From positions 248,001 through 312,000 of the forward strand of contig NZ_SAVA01000002.1 in the NCBI RefSeq assembly GCF_004022465.1: a stretch of DNA of 64,000 nt, read 5' to 3'. The stretch is from Rhodobacter huangdaonensis (GTDB lineage: Bacteria; Pseudomonadota; Alphaproteobacteria; Rhodobacterales; Rhodobacteraceae). Made by a program: the position numbers and the translations under genes. The notes below the pieces were generated by a model. The model had not been told where the DNA came from, did no database searches, and saw only the letters and a program-made list of their open reading frames with translations. This document shows positions 50,570-60,835 of this stretch, piece by piece. Every line of letters starts with the position of its first letter. Position 1 is the first letter of the stretch.

Positions 50570-51832
50570 ATGCTGACCGTTCTGCGCACCTCCTGGCCCC
50601 TGCTTCTGGGCGTGCTTCTGTTCATGGTCGGCAACGGCATGCAGGGCACGCTGCTGGGCGTGCGCGGCGCGATCGAGGGCATCGGCACCTATCAGATGTC
50701 GGTCGTCATGTCGGGCTATTTCGCGGGCTTCCTGTTCGGCTCGCAGATGACGCCGGTGATGATCCGCCGGGTCGGCCATGTGCGGGTCTTCGCCGCGCTC
50801 GGCTCGCTGATCTCGGCGGTGCTGATCCTTTACGCCGCGGTGCCGCACTGGCTTGCCTGGGCGGCGCTGCGCGTGGTGATCGGTTTCAGCTTCTCGGGTG
50901 TCTACATCACCGCCGAAAGCTGGCTGAACGCCTCGAGCACGAACGAGACCCGCGGTCAGGCGCTGTCGGCCTACATGATCGTGCAGATGATCGGCATCGT
51001 CGCCGGGCAGGTCCTGATGAACACCGCCGACCCGGCGGGCTGGACGCTGTTCGTCATCCCCTCGGTGCTGGTGTCGCTGGCCTTCACCCCGATCCTGCTC
51101 TCGGTGGCGCCGGCGCCGACCTTCGCCGAGGTGCAGCGGCTCAATTTCCGCAAGCTCTTCGCGGCCTCGCCGCTGGGCGTGGTCGGCATGTTCGTGATGG
51201 GCGGGGTGTTCTCGGCGGTGTTCGGCATGGCCTCGGTCTGGGGCACGCAGGCCGGGCTCTCGGTGCCGCAGATCTCGATCTTCATCGCCAGCATCTATAT
51301 CGGCGGGATGATCGCGCAATATCCGATCGGCTGGATCTCGGACCGGATGGACCGGCGCCGGCTGATCTTCCTTGTCTCGGCGGTGGGCTCGGTCGCGATG
51401 CTGGCGGCCTTCCTGCTGGCGCCGGGGTTCTGGCTGCTGACCCTGCTCGGCGCGGTGATCGGCGGCGTGGCGAACCCGCTCTATTCGCTGCTGGTGGCCT
51501 ATACCAACGACTATCTCGACAACAGCGACATGGCCGCGGCCTCGGGCGGGCTGCTGTTCGTCAACGGCATCGGCGCGATGATGGGGCCGCCGATCACCGG
51601 CTGGCTGATGGAGGCGGTGGGCACCGGCGGCTTCTTCCTGTACCTGAGCCTGCTGACCGCGTTCCTTGCCGGCTATGCGGCCTGGCGGATGACCCGGCGC
51701 CCGTCGATGGCGCCCGAGGATACCGGCGCCTTCACGGTGATCTCGCCCTCGGCGACGGCGCTTGCGGTGGGCGAGGCGCTCGAGGCGGCGCAGGATGAGT
51801 CGTCCTCCGCGACCCCGCCGCAGCCGCACTGA
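50570..51832 (+). CDS. MFS transporter (YcaD-like)
   Basis: 420 residues, 12 helices. The first half has the G-x-L-G-x-R-type loop (GIGTYQMSVVMSGYFAGFLFG, then RRVGHVRVFAALGSL); the central RVVIGFSFSGVYITAESWLN segment and IGWISDRMDRRRLIF (the second A-like loop) are as in YcaD/MFS sugar-type permeases. The substrate is unknown. It is 53 bases after queA with no obvious terminator between, so read-through is possible. Confidence 0.82.
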   Translation: MLTVLRTSWPLLLGVLLFMVGNGMQGTLLGVRGAIEGIGTYQMSVVMSGYFAGFLFGSQMTPVMIRRVGHVRVFAALGSLISAVLILYAAVPHWLAWAALRVVIGFSFSGVYITAESWLNASSTNETRGQALSAYMIVQMIGIVAGQVLMNTADPAGWTLFVIPSVLVSLAFTPILLSVAPAPTFAEVQRLNFRKLFAASPLGVVGMFVMGGVFSAVFGMASVWGTQAGLSVPQISIFIASIYIGGMIAQYPIGWISDRMDRRRLIFLVSAVGSVAMLAAFLLAPGFWLLTLLGAVIGGVANPLYSLLVAYTNDYLDNSDMAAASGGLLFVNGIGAMMGPPITGWLMEAVGTGGFFLYLSLLTAFLAGYAAWRMTRRPSMAPEDTGAFTVISPSATALAVGEALEAAQDESSSATPPQPH

Positions 51833-52034
51833 GCCCGGCTGCCACGCCCTGAATTTCCGCACATCGCGCCTGCCGGGCGGGCATCTGCCCGCAAAGCCGG
51901 CGCGCGCGGCGCGGCTTCCGCGGCTGTCCGGTCTTTGTTCTGCGACACTCTGTCTTGCGCCGGGAAAATCATGGTTCCATCTCCAAACCGTGTCATATTG
52001 CCCGCACTCTCTCTCGACTTGGAAAGCTGCTGAC

Positions 52035-52610
52035 ATGGAACAGATCACTCCCGTGATCGCGTTCTGGCGCGATGTCGTCGGGCCGGAACGCTGGTTTGCT
52101 CACGATCCTGGCCTCGATCTCGAGATCCGAAAACGGTTCGAGAGGCTCTGGCGCAAGGCGATGATCGGAACGCTTGCGCCCTGGGCGCAATCGGCCGAGG
52201 GGGCGCTTGCCCTCGTCATCGTCCTTGACCAGTTTCCGCGCCGGATGTTCCGCGGCTGCCGCGAATGCTGGCTGACCGACGAGCACGCGCGCGAGGTTGC
52301 CGCCCGCGCCATCGAAAGCGGGCATGACCTGCAGATCGCCGGACCGATGCGGCAGTTTTTCTACATGCCCTTCATCCACGCCGAGGATCTGCGCGCGCAG
52401 GAGCAGGGGGTGCGGCTGTTCGAGGAACGCATGCCCGAGGGCGCGATCCACGACGCCCGCGCCCGGCATCTGGTGATCCGCCGCTTCGGCCGCTTCCCCT
52501 GGCGCAACGCGGTGGCGGGGCGGCGCTCCTCCGATGAGGAGGCGGCTTTCCTGTGGGCGGGCGGCTATGACTGGGCGCTGCGGGCGCAGGCCCCCGGGGT
52601 TGCGGCCTGA
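52035..52610 (+). CDS. DUF924-family protein
   Basis: 191 residues, helical and soluble. It has the DUF924 (COG3803) signature: a WF..D..LD..I..RF-type N-terminus (RWFAHDPGLDLEIRKRFERL), VIVLDQFPRRMFRG, and FFYMPFIHAEDLRAQE, ending in HLVIRRFGRFPWRNAVAGR. The family has a TPR-like fold with no established function. The ATG at 52035 starts the homologous region; the upstream in-frame stretch from 51762 overlaps the MFS gene. Confidence 0.87.
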   Translation: MEQITPVIAFWRDVVGPERWFAHDPGLDLEIRKRFERLWRKAMIGTLAPWAQSAEGALALVIVLDQFPRRMFRGCRECWLTDEHAREVAARAIESGHDLQIAGPMRQFFYMPFIHAEDLRAQEQGVRLFEERMPEGAIHDARARHLVIRRFGRFPWRNAVAGRRSSDEEAAFLWAGGYDWALRAQAPGVAA

Positions 52611-52629
52611 ACCGTGCCGAAAACCATCG

Positions 52630-52671
52630 TTGAAGCCCTGTGGGAAATAGTTTAATACCAAACTAGTTTCC
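52630..52671 (+). promoter_or_regulatory. lpd promoter overlapped by an inverted repeat
   Basis: -35 TTGAAG (52630-52635), 17-base spacer, -10 TAATAC (52653-52658). The inverted repeat GGAAATAGTTT (52643-52653) / AAACTAGTTTCC (52660-52671) straddles the -10, as a repressor operator would. GGAGGG follows at 52675 before the lpd ATG. Confidence 0.6.
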
Positions 52672-52686
52672 AGCGGAGGGTGAGAC

Positions 52687-54084
52687 ATGGCTGCCAGAAG
52701 CTTCGACATGATCGTGATCGGCGCGGGGCCGGGGGGTTATGTGGCGGCGATCCGCGGCGCACAGCTCGGGCTGAATGTCGCGGTGGTGGAACGCGAGCAT
52801 CTGGGCGGCATCTGCCTGAACTGGGGTTGCATCCCGACGAAGGCGCTCTTGCGCTCGGCCGAGGTCTTCCACCTGATGCACCGCGCCAAGGAATTCGGCC
52901 TGAAGGCCGAGGGGATCGGCTATGATCTCGACGCGGTCGTCGCGCGCTCGCGCGGGGTCGCCAAGCAGCTCTCGGGCGGCGTCGCGCATCTGCTGAAGAA
53001 GAACAAGGTCACCGTGGTGATGGGCGAGGCCACGCTGCCCAAGCCCGGCCTGGTCTCGGTGAAGACCGAGAAGGGCGTGGAAGAGCTGACCGCGAAGGCC
53101 ATCATCCTCGCCACCGGCGCCCGCGCGCGCAGCCTGCCCGGGCTCGAGGCGGATGGCGATCTGGTCTGGTCCTACAAGCACGCGCTGGTGCCGGTGCGGA
53201 TGCCGAAAAAGCTCCTGGTCATCGGCTCGGGCGCGATCGGCATCGAATTCGCCAGCTTCTTCAACACGCTCGGCGCCGAGGTGACGGTGGTCGAGGTGAT
53301 GGACCGGGTGCTGCCGGTCGAGGATGCCGAGATTTCGGCTTTCGCCAAGAAGGCCTTCGTCAAGCAGGGGATGAAGATCCTCGAGAAGACCACGGTGAAG
53401 AAGCTCGACCGCAAGCCGGGCGTCGGCGTGACCGCGCATCTCGAGGATGCGAAGGGCACCACCACCGCCGAATTCGACACGGTGATCTCGGCCGTCGGCA
53501 TCGTCGGCAACGTCGAGAACCTCGGCCTCGAGGCGCTCGGCGTGAAGATCGACCGCAGCCATGTCGTGGTCGATGAATATTGCCGCACCGGGGTGCCGGG
53601 GCTTTATGCGATCGGCGACATCGCCGGGGCGCCTTGGCTTGCGCACAAGGCCAGCCACGAGGGGGTGATGGTTGCCGAGCTGATCGCCGGCCTGCACGCC
53701 CATCCGGTCAAGCCCGGCTCGATCGCCGGCTGCACCTATTGCCACCCGCAGGTCGCCTCGGTCGGTCTGACCGAGGAGAAGGCGAAGGCCGCGGGTTATG
53801 AGATCAGGGTCGGCCGCTTCCCCTTCGTCGGCAACGGCAAGGCGATCGCGCTTGGCGAACCCGAGGGGCTGGTGAAGACGGTCTTCGATGCGAAGACCGG
53901 CGAGCTTCTGGGCGCGCACATGATCGGCGCCGAAGTGACCGAGCTCATTCAGGGCTATGTCATCGGCCGCAAGCTCGAGACCACCGAGGAAGACCTGATC
54001 GAGACCGTCTTCCCGCATCCGACGCTGAGCGAGATGATGCACGAGGCGGTGCTCGATGCCTATGGCCGGGCGATCCACTTCTGA
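52687..54084 (+). CDS. lpd: Dihydrolipoyl dehydrogenase (E3)
   Basis: 465 residues of the flavoprotein disulfide reductase family: the FAD motif GAGPGGYVAAIRGAQLG, the redox disulfide GGICLNWGC (Cys43, Cys48), the NAD motif VIGSGAIGIEFASFF, and the C-terminal FPHPTLSEMMHEA with the catalytic His444-Glu449 pair. It reoxidises dihydrolipoamide in 2-oxoacid dehydrogenase or glycine-cleavage complexes. No E1/E2 gene is next to it, so which complex it serves cannot be told. A terminator-like hairpin follows. Confidence 0.95.
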   Translation: MAARSFDMIVIGAGPGGYVAAIRGAQLGLNVAVVEREHLGGICLNWGCIPTKALLRSAEVFHLMHRAKEFGLKAEGIGYDLDAVVARSRGVAKQLSGGVAHLLKKNKVTVVMGEATLPKPGLVSVKTEKGVEELTAKAIILATGARARSLPGLEADGDLVWSYKHALVPVRMPKKLLVIGSGAIGIEFASFFNTLGAEVTVVEVMDRVLPVEDAEISAFAKKAFVKQGMKILEKTTVKKLDRKPGVGVTAHLEDAKGTTTAEFDTVISAVGIVGNVENLGLEALGVKIDRSHVVVDEYCRTGVPGLYAIGDIAGAPWLAHKASHEGVMVAELIAGLHAHPVKPGSIAGCTYCHPQVASVGLTEEKAKAAGYEIRVGRFPFVGNGKAIALGEPEGLVKTVFDAKTGELLGAHMIGAEVTELIQGYVIGRKLETTEEDLIETVFPHPTLSEMMHEAVLDAYGRAIHF

Positions 54085-54143
54085 TTTCTGACCGCATGGT
54101 CTGAATTTTCTTGACCTCACGCCGCGCCGCGGCACAGGTTTGC

Positions 54144-54166
54144 AAGGGGCCCGCAGGGGCCCCTTT
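54144..54166 (+). terminator. Terminator between lpd and the second MFS gene
   Basis: AAGGGGCC, loop CGCAGG, GGCCCCTT, then TCAG. The next gene's ATG follows 22 bases later. Confidence 0.65.
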
Positions 54167-54187
54167 CAGTTGACGGAGCGGGGCAGG

Positions 54188-55345
54188 ATGCAGACGCGGT
54201 GGGGCGCGATTTTCGCGTTGTGGTTCGCGGGGCTCTGCGCCGCGGGTCAGTTCGCGAAAGTGGGCGTGATCTTTCAGGAGCTTGCGGCGATCTGGCCCGA
54301 GGCCGGCACGCGGCTTGGCCTGGTGGTCTCGGTCGTCGGTGCGGTGGGCATCGTCTTCGGCACCACGGCGGGGCTGATCGTGGCGCGGGCAGGCGCGCGG
54401 CGGATCATCATCGGCGCGCTGGTGGCGGGGGCGGGGCTCTCGGCGCTGCAATGCCTTGGCCTGCCGCTTGGCCTGATGATCGCTTCGCGCGTGGCCGAGG
54501 GCTTTGCCCATCTCGCCATCGTCGTCGCCGGGCCGGTGCTGATTGCGGGGGCCGCGGCGCCGCGCGATCAGGCCGCGGCGATGACGCTGTGGTCGACCTT
54601 CTTCGGCCTTGCCTTCGCGGTGACGGCCTTCTTCGGTCTGCCCTTCGCGCAGGCGCATGGGGCCGCTGCGCTTTGGGCGGTGCATGCGGGGCTGATGCTG
54701 GTCGCGGCGGGGCTGCTGGCCGTTGTGCTGCCGCGCGAGACGATCCTGCCGGCGCCGCCGCTGCAGCTGGGCACCGTGCTGCGCGACCATCTGGCGATCT
54801 ATGCCAGCCCGCGCATCGCCGCCCCGGCGCTCGGCTTCATCTTCTACACGATGATCTTCGTCGCGGCGCTGACGCTGGTGCCGGGGCTGGTCGAGCCGCG
54901 GTGGCGCGGGCTGACCGCGGCTCTGATGCCGCTTCTGTCGATCGCCAGCTCGCTGGGGTTGGGGGTGCAGTTCACCCGCCGCATCGGCGCCGTGCGCACC
55001 GCCCAGATCGGCTTTGCCGTGGGGGCGCTGGCCGCGGCGGGCTGGGCCGTCACCTCGGGCGCGGCGCAGGTCGGCGCGGCCTTCCTGCTGTCGGCGGGGC
55101 TCGGTTTCGTGCAAGGCGCGAGCTTTGCCGCGATCCCCGAACTCAACGAGACCCCCGCCAGCCGGGCGCAGGCGGCGGGCGCGATCGCGCAGCTGGGCAA
55201 TGTCGGCACCACGCTCGGCACGCCGCTGCTGCTTGCCCTGACCGCGGCGATGGGGCCGCAGGCGATCGCGGCCTTTGCGCTGCCCCTGTGCCTTGGCGGC
55301 ATCGCGATGCACCTGTGGCTGTCGCACCGCCGCGCCCGGGCCTGA
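54188..55345 (+). CDS. MFS transporter, unknown substrate
   Basis: 385 residues, 12 hydrophobic helices, little soluble sequence. The overall two-times-six layout and the GARRIIIGALVAGAGL segment after helix 2 mark the major facilitator superfamily. I cannot assign a subfamily. I chose the ATG at 54188 (GGGGCAGG precedes it), because the upstream 16 codons run through the terminator of lpd. It ends convergently with the rhodanese gene at a shared terminator. Confidence 0.8.
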   Translation: MQTRWGAIFALWFAGLCAAGQFAKVGVIFQELAAIWPEAGTRLGLVVSVVGAVGIVFGTTAGLIVARAGARRIIIGALVAGAGLSALQCLGLPLGLMIASRVAEGFAHLAIVVAGPVLIAGAAAPRDQAAAMTLWSTFFGLAFAVTAFFGLPFAQAHGAAALWAVHAGLMLVAAGLLAVVLPRETILPAPPLQLGTVLRDHLAIYASPRIAAPALGFIFYTMIFVAALTLVPGLVEPRWRGLTAALMPLLSIASSLGLGVQFTRRIGAVRTAQIGFAVGALAAAGWAVTSGAAQVGAAFLLSAGLGFVQGASFAAIPELNETPASRAQAAGAIAQLGNVGTTLGTPLLLALTAAMGPQAIAAFALPLCLGGIAMHLWLSHRRARA

Positions 55346-55356
55346 ACGCGGGCATG

Positions 55357-55383
55357 AAAAAAGGGGCGCGCCGCGCCCCTTTC
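55357..55383. terminator. Bidirectional terminator between the MFS and rhodanese genes
   Basis: AAAAAAGGGGCGCG-C-CGCGCCCCTTT: an A-rich left flank and T-rich right arm allow termination of both convergent genes. Confidence 0.85.
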
Positions 55384-55403
55384 CGCTGTCATGTCGGGCG
55401 CGC

Positions 55404-55775
55404 TCAGACGCGCTCGATCGGGCCGCCCGCGGCGTGCCAGTCGGAAAGCCCGCCGAGGTTGAACACCTGCTGATAGCCCATCTGCGCGAGCATCTGCCCC
55501 GCCGCCTGCGAGCGCCCGCCCGAGGCGCAATAGACCACCACCGGCTTCTCGACCGACAGCGCCTTCAGGCATTCGGGGCTCGACGGGGCGCACTTCATCT
55601 TGACCACGCTCAGCGGCACATGCAGCGCGCCCTTTGCCTTGCCCGAGGCGCGCAGCTCGTTCATGTCGCGCACGTCGATCAGCGTGATTTCGCCCCTGGC
55701 GGCCCTGGCCACCGCGTCCTTCGGGTTGATGCGTTGCACCTGCGCGCCGCCGCCGGGGCGAAGAAAGTTGAACAT
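55404..55775 (-). CDS. Single-domain rhodanese-like sulfurtransferase
   Basis: 123 residues with one rhodanese domain: INPKDAV at the start, TLIDVRDMNELRASG, and the active loop YCASGGRSQAAG with Cys83. The six-residue loop with Arg is the sulfurtransferase type, not the Cdc25 type, so it should carry a persulfide. Two further cysteines (Cys62, Cys69) precede the loop. No signal peptide, so cytoplasmic. AGGAA lies eight bases before the ATG. An ATTC-N8-GAAT palindrome lies 109 bases upstream. Confidence 0.88.
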   Translation of the reverse strand: MFNFLRPGGGAQVQRINPKDAVARAARGEITLIDVRDMNELRASGKAKGALHVPLSVVKMKCAPSSPECLKALSVEKPVVVYCASGGRSQAAGQMLAQMGYQQVFNLGGLSDWHAAGGPIERV

Positions 55776-55872
55776 GCCGCAAATTCCTGTTCCGGGCGGC
55801 CCCCCGCGGGCCGCAATCGCCTTCTGATGTGGCAGATCGGCGGGGCAGATCAAGACCGGATGCGGCGCCGCG

Positions 55873-55899
55873 GTGAAAAATGTATTCACAAAATAGAAT
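55873..55899. promoter_or_regulatory. ATTC-N8-GAAT site (with overlapping GTGAA-N7-TTCAC) upstream of the rhodanese gene
   Basis: ATTC-ACAAAATA-GAAT spans 55884-55899; GTGAA-AAATGTA-TTCAC spans 55873-55889 and shares its right arm. The region is the divergent rhodanese/uvrA spacer and is AT-rich against its surroundings. The first pattern is the same as that at 16037-16052, hence a possible shared SqrR-like regulator. Confidence 0.55.
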
Positions 55900-55963
55900 G
55901 GGTGGCGCTGCCCCGGCCCGGACTGCCCGAATTTCGGGCCGCACCGGCGATCTGTCGCCAATT

Positions 55964-55978
55964 GTTCCGCTTCCGTTC
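55964..55978. promoter_or_regulatory. Alphaproteobacterial LexA (SOS) box before uvrA
   Basis: GTTC-CGCTTCC-GTTC exactly fits the GTTC-N7-GTTC consensus of alphaproteobacterial LexA. It lies 64 bases before the uvrA ATG and 11 bases before the -35 of the candidate promoter. Confidence 0.75.
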
Positions 55979-55989
55979 TCACATTTCGA

Positions 55990-56018
55990 TTGGAGACTCC
56001 CGCGCCATACCCTATCTA
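55990..56018 (+). promoter_or_regulatory. Candidate uvrA promoter
   Basis: -35 TTGGAG (55990-55995) and -10 TATCTA (56013-56018) with a 17-base spacer, 24 bases before the uvrA ATG and just downstream of the LexA box. Confidence 0.55.
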
Positions 56019-56042
56019 GGGGGCGTGGTAACGGGGGCGGTC

Positions 56043-58916
<2,874 letters not shown>

Positions 58917-58919
58917 GGC

Positions 58920-59279
58920 TCAGCGGCTGGTGCGGCGGCCGAGGATCTCGATCACCCGGCCGTCGCGCGCCGAGACCTTGTAGATCACGCCGTCGCGCCG
59001 GTAATAGCGCCACGGCCCGTCGACCGGCGGCAGGCCATAGCGGTCGAGATCCATCAGCATCGACTGTTCGTAGATCGGGAAGGGATCGCCGACGGCAAGA
59101 TCGGGCGCGCGCGCCGTGGTGGCGATCCAGCGGTTGCCGAACTTGCAGAAGGTCACGCCCGAGGCCGGCATCACCTTGCAGGCCGTCGCGCCCTCGGGCA
59201 GCGCCGTCTCGGCCCTTGCGCCTGCCGCGGCCAGCGCCGCGACAAGCACCAGGGGCAGGGCGCGGGCCCCGCCCGTCAT
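58920..59279 (-). CDS. Small secreted protein with a C-terminal RcnB-like strand motif
   Basis: 119 residues. The signal peptide (ALPLVLVAALAAAGARA) is cleaved near residue 23. The mature part has two cysteines (ATACKVMP, VTFCKFGN) that may pair. The C-terminus has DRYGLPPVDGPWRYYRRDGVIYKVSA followed by DGRVIEILG (given in parts: DRYGLPP, WRYYRRDGVIYKV), a beta motif shared with the next gene. No function known. It ends three bases after uvrA (convergent) and starts two bases from the stop of its paralog, so the two form one transcript. Confidence 0.72.
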   Translation of the reverse strand: MTGGARALPLVLVAALAAAGARAETALPEGATACKVMPASGVTFCKFGNRWIATTARAPDLAVGDPFPIYEQSMLMDLDRYGLPPVDGPWRYYRRDGVIYKVSARDGRVIEILGRRTSR

Positions 59280-59280
59280 C

Positions 59281-59661
59281 TCAGTTCAGCAGCGCCGAGA
59301 CCGCGCCGATCAGGTCCAGCACCTTGCCGGTCTGCGGCTCGACCCGATAGACGTAATCGCCGCTGCGCCAATAGGTATTGCGACGGTCGAGGCGATAGCG
59401 ATCCGGATCGCGGATGAGGATGTAATCGCCGCGGATCCGCTCGCCACGCTGCCATTTCTTTGCCTGACCGGGCGGCAGACAGCCGTTGTGCTTCTTCGCG
59501 AGGCCGGGCGGGCAGCCCGGGGCCTCGGTATAGATCACATGCCCGCGGCGATGGCCGCGATCCTTGTCATGGCCGTGTCCGTTGCCGGCAAAGCTTGTGA
59601 CGGGCACAAGGGCTGTGCTCAGCGCAAGGCCAAGAACGGGGACGATCTTTGCAAGACTCAT
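59281..59661 (-). CDS. Small secreted RcnB/RcnB-like protein
   Basis: 126 residues with a signal peptide (IVPVLGLALSTALVPVTSFA). The mature protein starts with a His/Gly/Lys-rich stretch (GHGHDKDRGHRRGH) that could bind metals, then CPPGLAKKHNGCLPPGQAKK (Cys pair), then DYILIRDPDRYRLDRRNTYW and YVYRVEPQTGKVLDLIG, as in RcnB-type periplasmic proteins. AAGGAG lies eight bases before the ATG at 59661. It is the upstream partner of the 119-residue protein. Confidence 0.78.
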   Translation of the reverse strand: MSLAKIVPVLGLALSTALVPVTSFAGNGHGHDKDRGHRRGHVIYTEAPGCPPGLAKKHNGCLPPGQAKKWQRGERIRGDYILIRDPDRYRLDRRNTYWRSGDYVYRVEPQTGKVLDLIGAVSALLN

Positions 59662-59776
59662 GTCATATCTCCTTCTGTGCCGGAGATACTCCGAAACGCG
59701 ACACCGCGTTCCCCCGATTTGTCGCGGCCCCGGGGGGATCGGCGGCAAGGCGCCGAAGGCCCCCGGGGCCGGCGGA

Positions 59777-59980
59777 TCACTTCTTCATCGGGCAGGTGTT
59801 GATGCCGAGGATCGAATAGAGCGGGCAGGTGCCGAGCAGGCCGGTCACCAGCGGGATGATGCCGATCAGGCCGAGCCAGTTCCAGGCGCCGGCCGGGTTG
59901 GCGAGGTAGATGCCGATCAGCACGAGGCCCACGACGATGCGCGCCACGCGGTCAACGGTTCCTTCGTTCTTCTTGAACAT
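59777..59980 (-). CDS. DUF2892-family membrane protein (YgaP membrane-domain type)
   Basis: 67 residues: a polar N-terminus (MFKKNEGTVDRVAR), two membrane helices (about 13-30, 36-50) and a C-terminal CPLYSILGINTCP with two cysteines. This is the DUF2892 domain that forms the membrane part of E. coli YgaP, where it is fused to a rhodanese. AGGAG lies eight bases before the ATG at 59980. A Crp-type palindrome lies 70 bases upstream, and a Crp/Fnr regulator gene follows immediately upstream on the same strand. Confidence 0.9.
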   Translation of the reverse strand: MFKKNEGTVDRVARIVVGLVLIGIYLANPAGAWNWLGLIGIIPLVTGLLGTCPLYSILGINTCPMKK

Positions 59981-60050
59981 GGTCAAGCTCCTGTGTCAGG
60001 GGCCGCTTTGGCCCGATGCGCACAGGGTAGCGCAGCCGGCCCCGCCTGTC

Positions 60051-60065
60051 TGTGACCAGATCACG
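60051..60065. promoter_or_regulatory. Crp/Fnr-type half-site pair before the DUF2892 gene
   Basis: TGTGA-CCAGA-TCACG: two Crp-like half sites with a 5-base spacer (the E. coli consensus has 6). It lies in the 103-base gap between the Crp/Fnr regulator gene and the DUF2892 gene. Confidence 0.4.
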
Positions 60066-60083
60066 CTGCAGTTGCAAAAAAGC

Positions 60084-60740
60084 TCAGCCCTCGGCGAGGG
60101 CGAGGCGGGCAAGCGCCGCGGCATCGGTGATCTCGACCCGGCCGCGGCCGCGCCGCACCCATCCCCGCCGCTCGAAGGCCTCGAGCCGGCGCGACACCAC
60201 CTCGCGCGCCGAGCCGATCTGGCTGGCGATCTCCTGCTGTGTCGCCGTAAGGCTGCCGCCCTGCGCCTGTGCGCCGAGGAAGGCCGCCAGCCGGCAATCG
60301 ACCGACTGGAAGGAGACCCGCTCCATCAGCCGGATCATCCCCTCCATCCGCTCGGCGAAGGCGGCAAAGACCATGCGCCGAAACCCCGGCGAGTCGTCCA
60401 TCAGCTGCAGGAAGAGCGCCCGCGGCACCATCACCAGACGGGTGTCGCGCGCAGTGACCGCCTCGCCGGAATAGGCCGCAGCGCCGAGCAGGCCGAGTGT
60501 CGTCTGCACGCAGCTTTGCCCGGGCTCGACCGCATAAAGCAGCAGCTCGCGCCCGTTGGCGCCGGTGAGAAACACCTCGATCCGGCCCGAGAGCACGAGC
60601 GCAAAGCCCGCCACCGCCTCGCCCGGACGAAACAGCACCGCGCCGCGCGGCACGGTGACGGGGGCAAGCACGGAAAGCGCGGCGCGCGCGGCGGGCTCGA
60701 GGCCGGAAAGGGCGGGGGTGTCAAAGATCCAGTCGCTCAT
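60084..60740 (-). CDS. Crp/Fnr-family transcriptional regulator
   Basis: 218 residues. An N-terminal cyclic-nucleotide-binding fold (LFRPGEAVAGFALVLSGRIEVFL, then GRELLLYAVEPGQSC) joins a C-terminal winged helix (LTATQQEIASQIGSAREVVSRRLEAF, given here as QQEIASQIGSAREVVSRRLE). Residues for cAMP (RPGE..A..S/T) are not clearly present and there is no Fnr-type four-Cys cluster; two cysteines (QSCVQ, VDCRL) remain. The effector is unknown. The start follows the family; the long upstream frame is not coding. Likely controls the neighbouring DUF2892 gene. Confidence 0.87.
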   Translation of the reverse strand: MSDWIFDTPALSGLEPAARAALSVLAPVTVPRGAVLFRPGEAVAGFALVLSGRIEVFLTGANGRELLLYAVEPGQSCVQTTLGLLGAAAYSGEAVTARDTRLVMVPRALFLQLMDDSPGFRRMVFAAFAERMEGMIRLMERVSFQSVDCRLAAFLGAQAQGGSLTATQQEIASQIGSAREVVSRRLEAFERRGWVRRGRGRVEITDAAALARLALAEG

Positions 60741-60835
60741 GCGCCGGTTCTGGCCCGCCGGGCGGCGCGGCGCAAGCGGTGCGAAAGAGACCGGGGCGAC
60801 CGTGGCTGCCCCGGTCCGTCGTGAGTGGCGGTCGT

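Noticed and set aside
51871..51900. Terminator after the first MFS gene
   Set aside because: GCGGGCA-TC-TGCCCGC can fold only with a 2-base loop and no T-run follows, so support is too weak.
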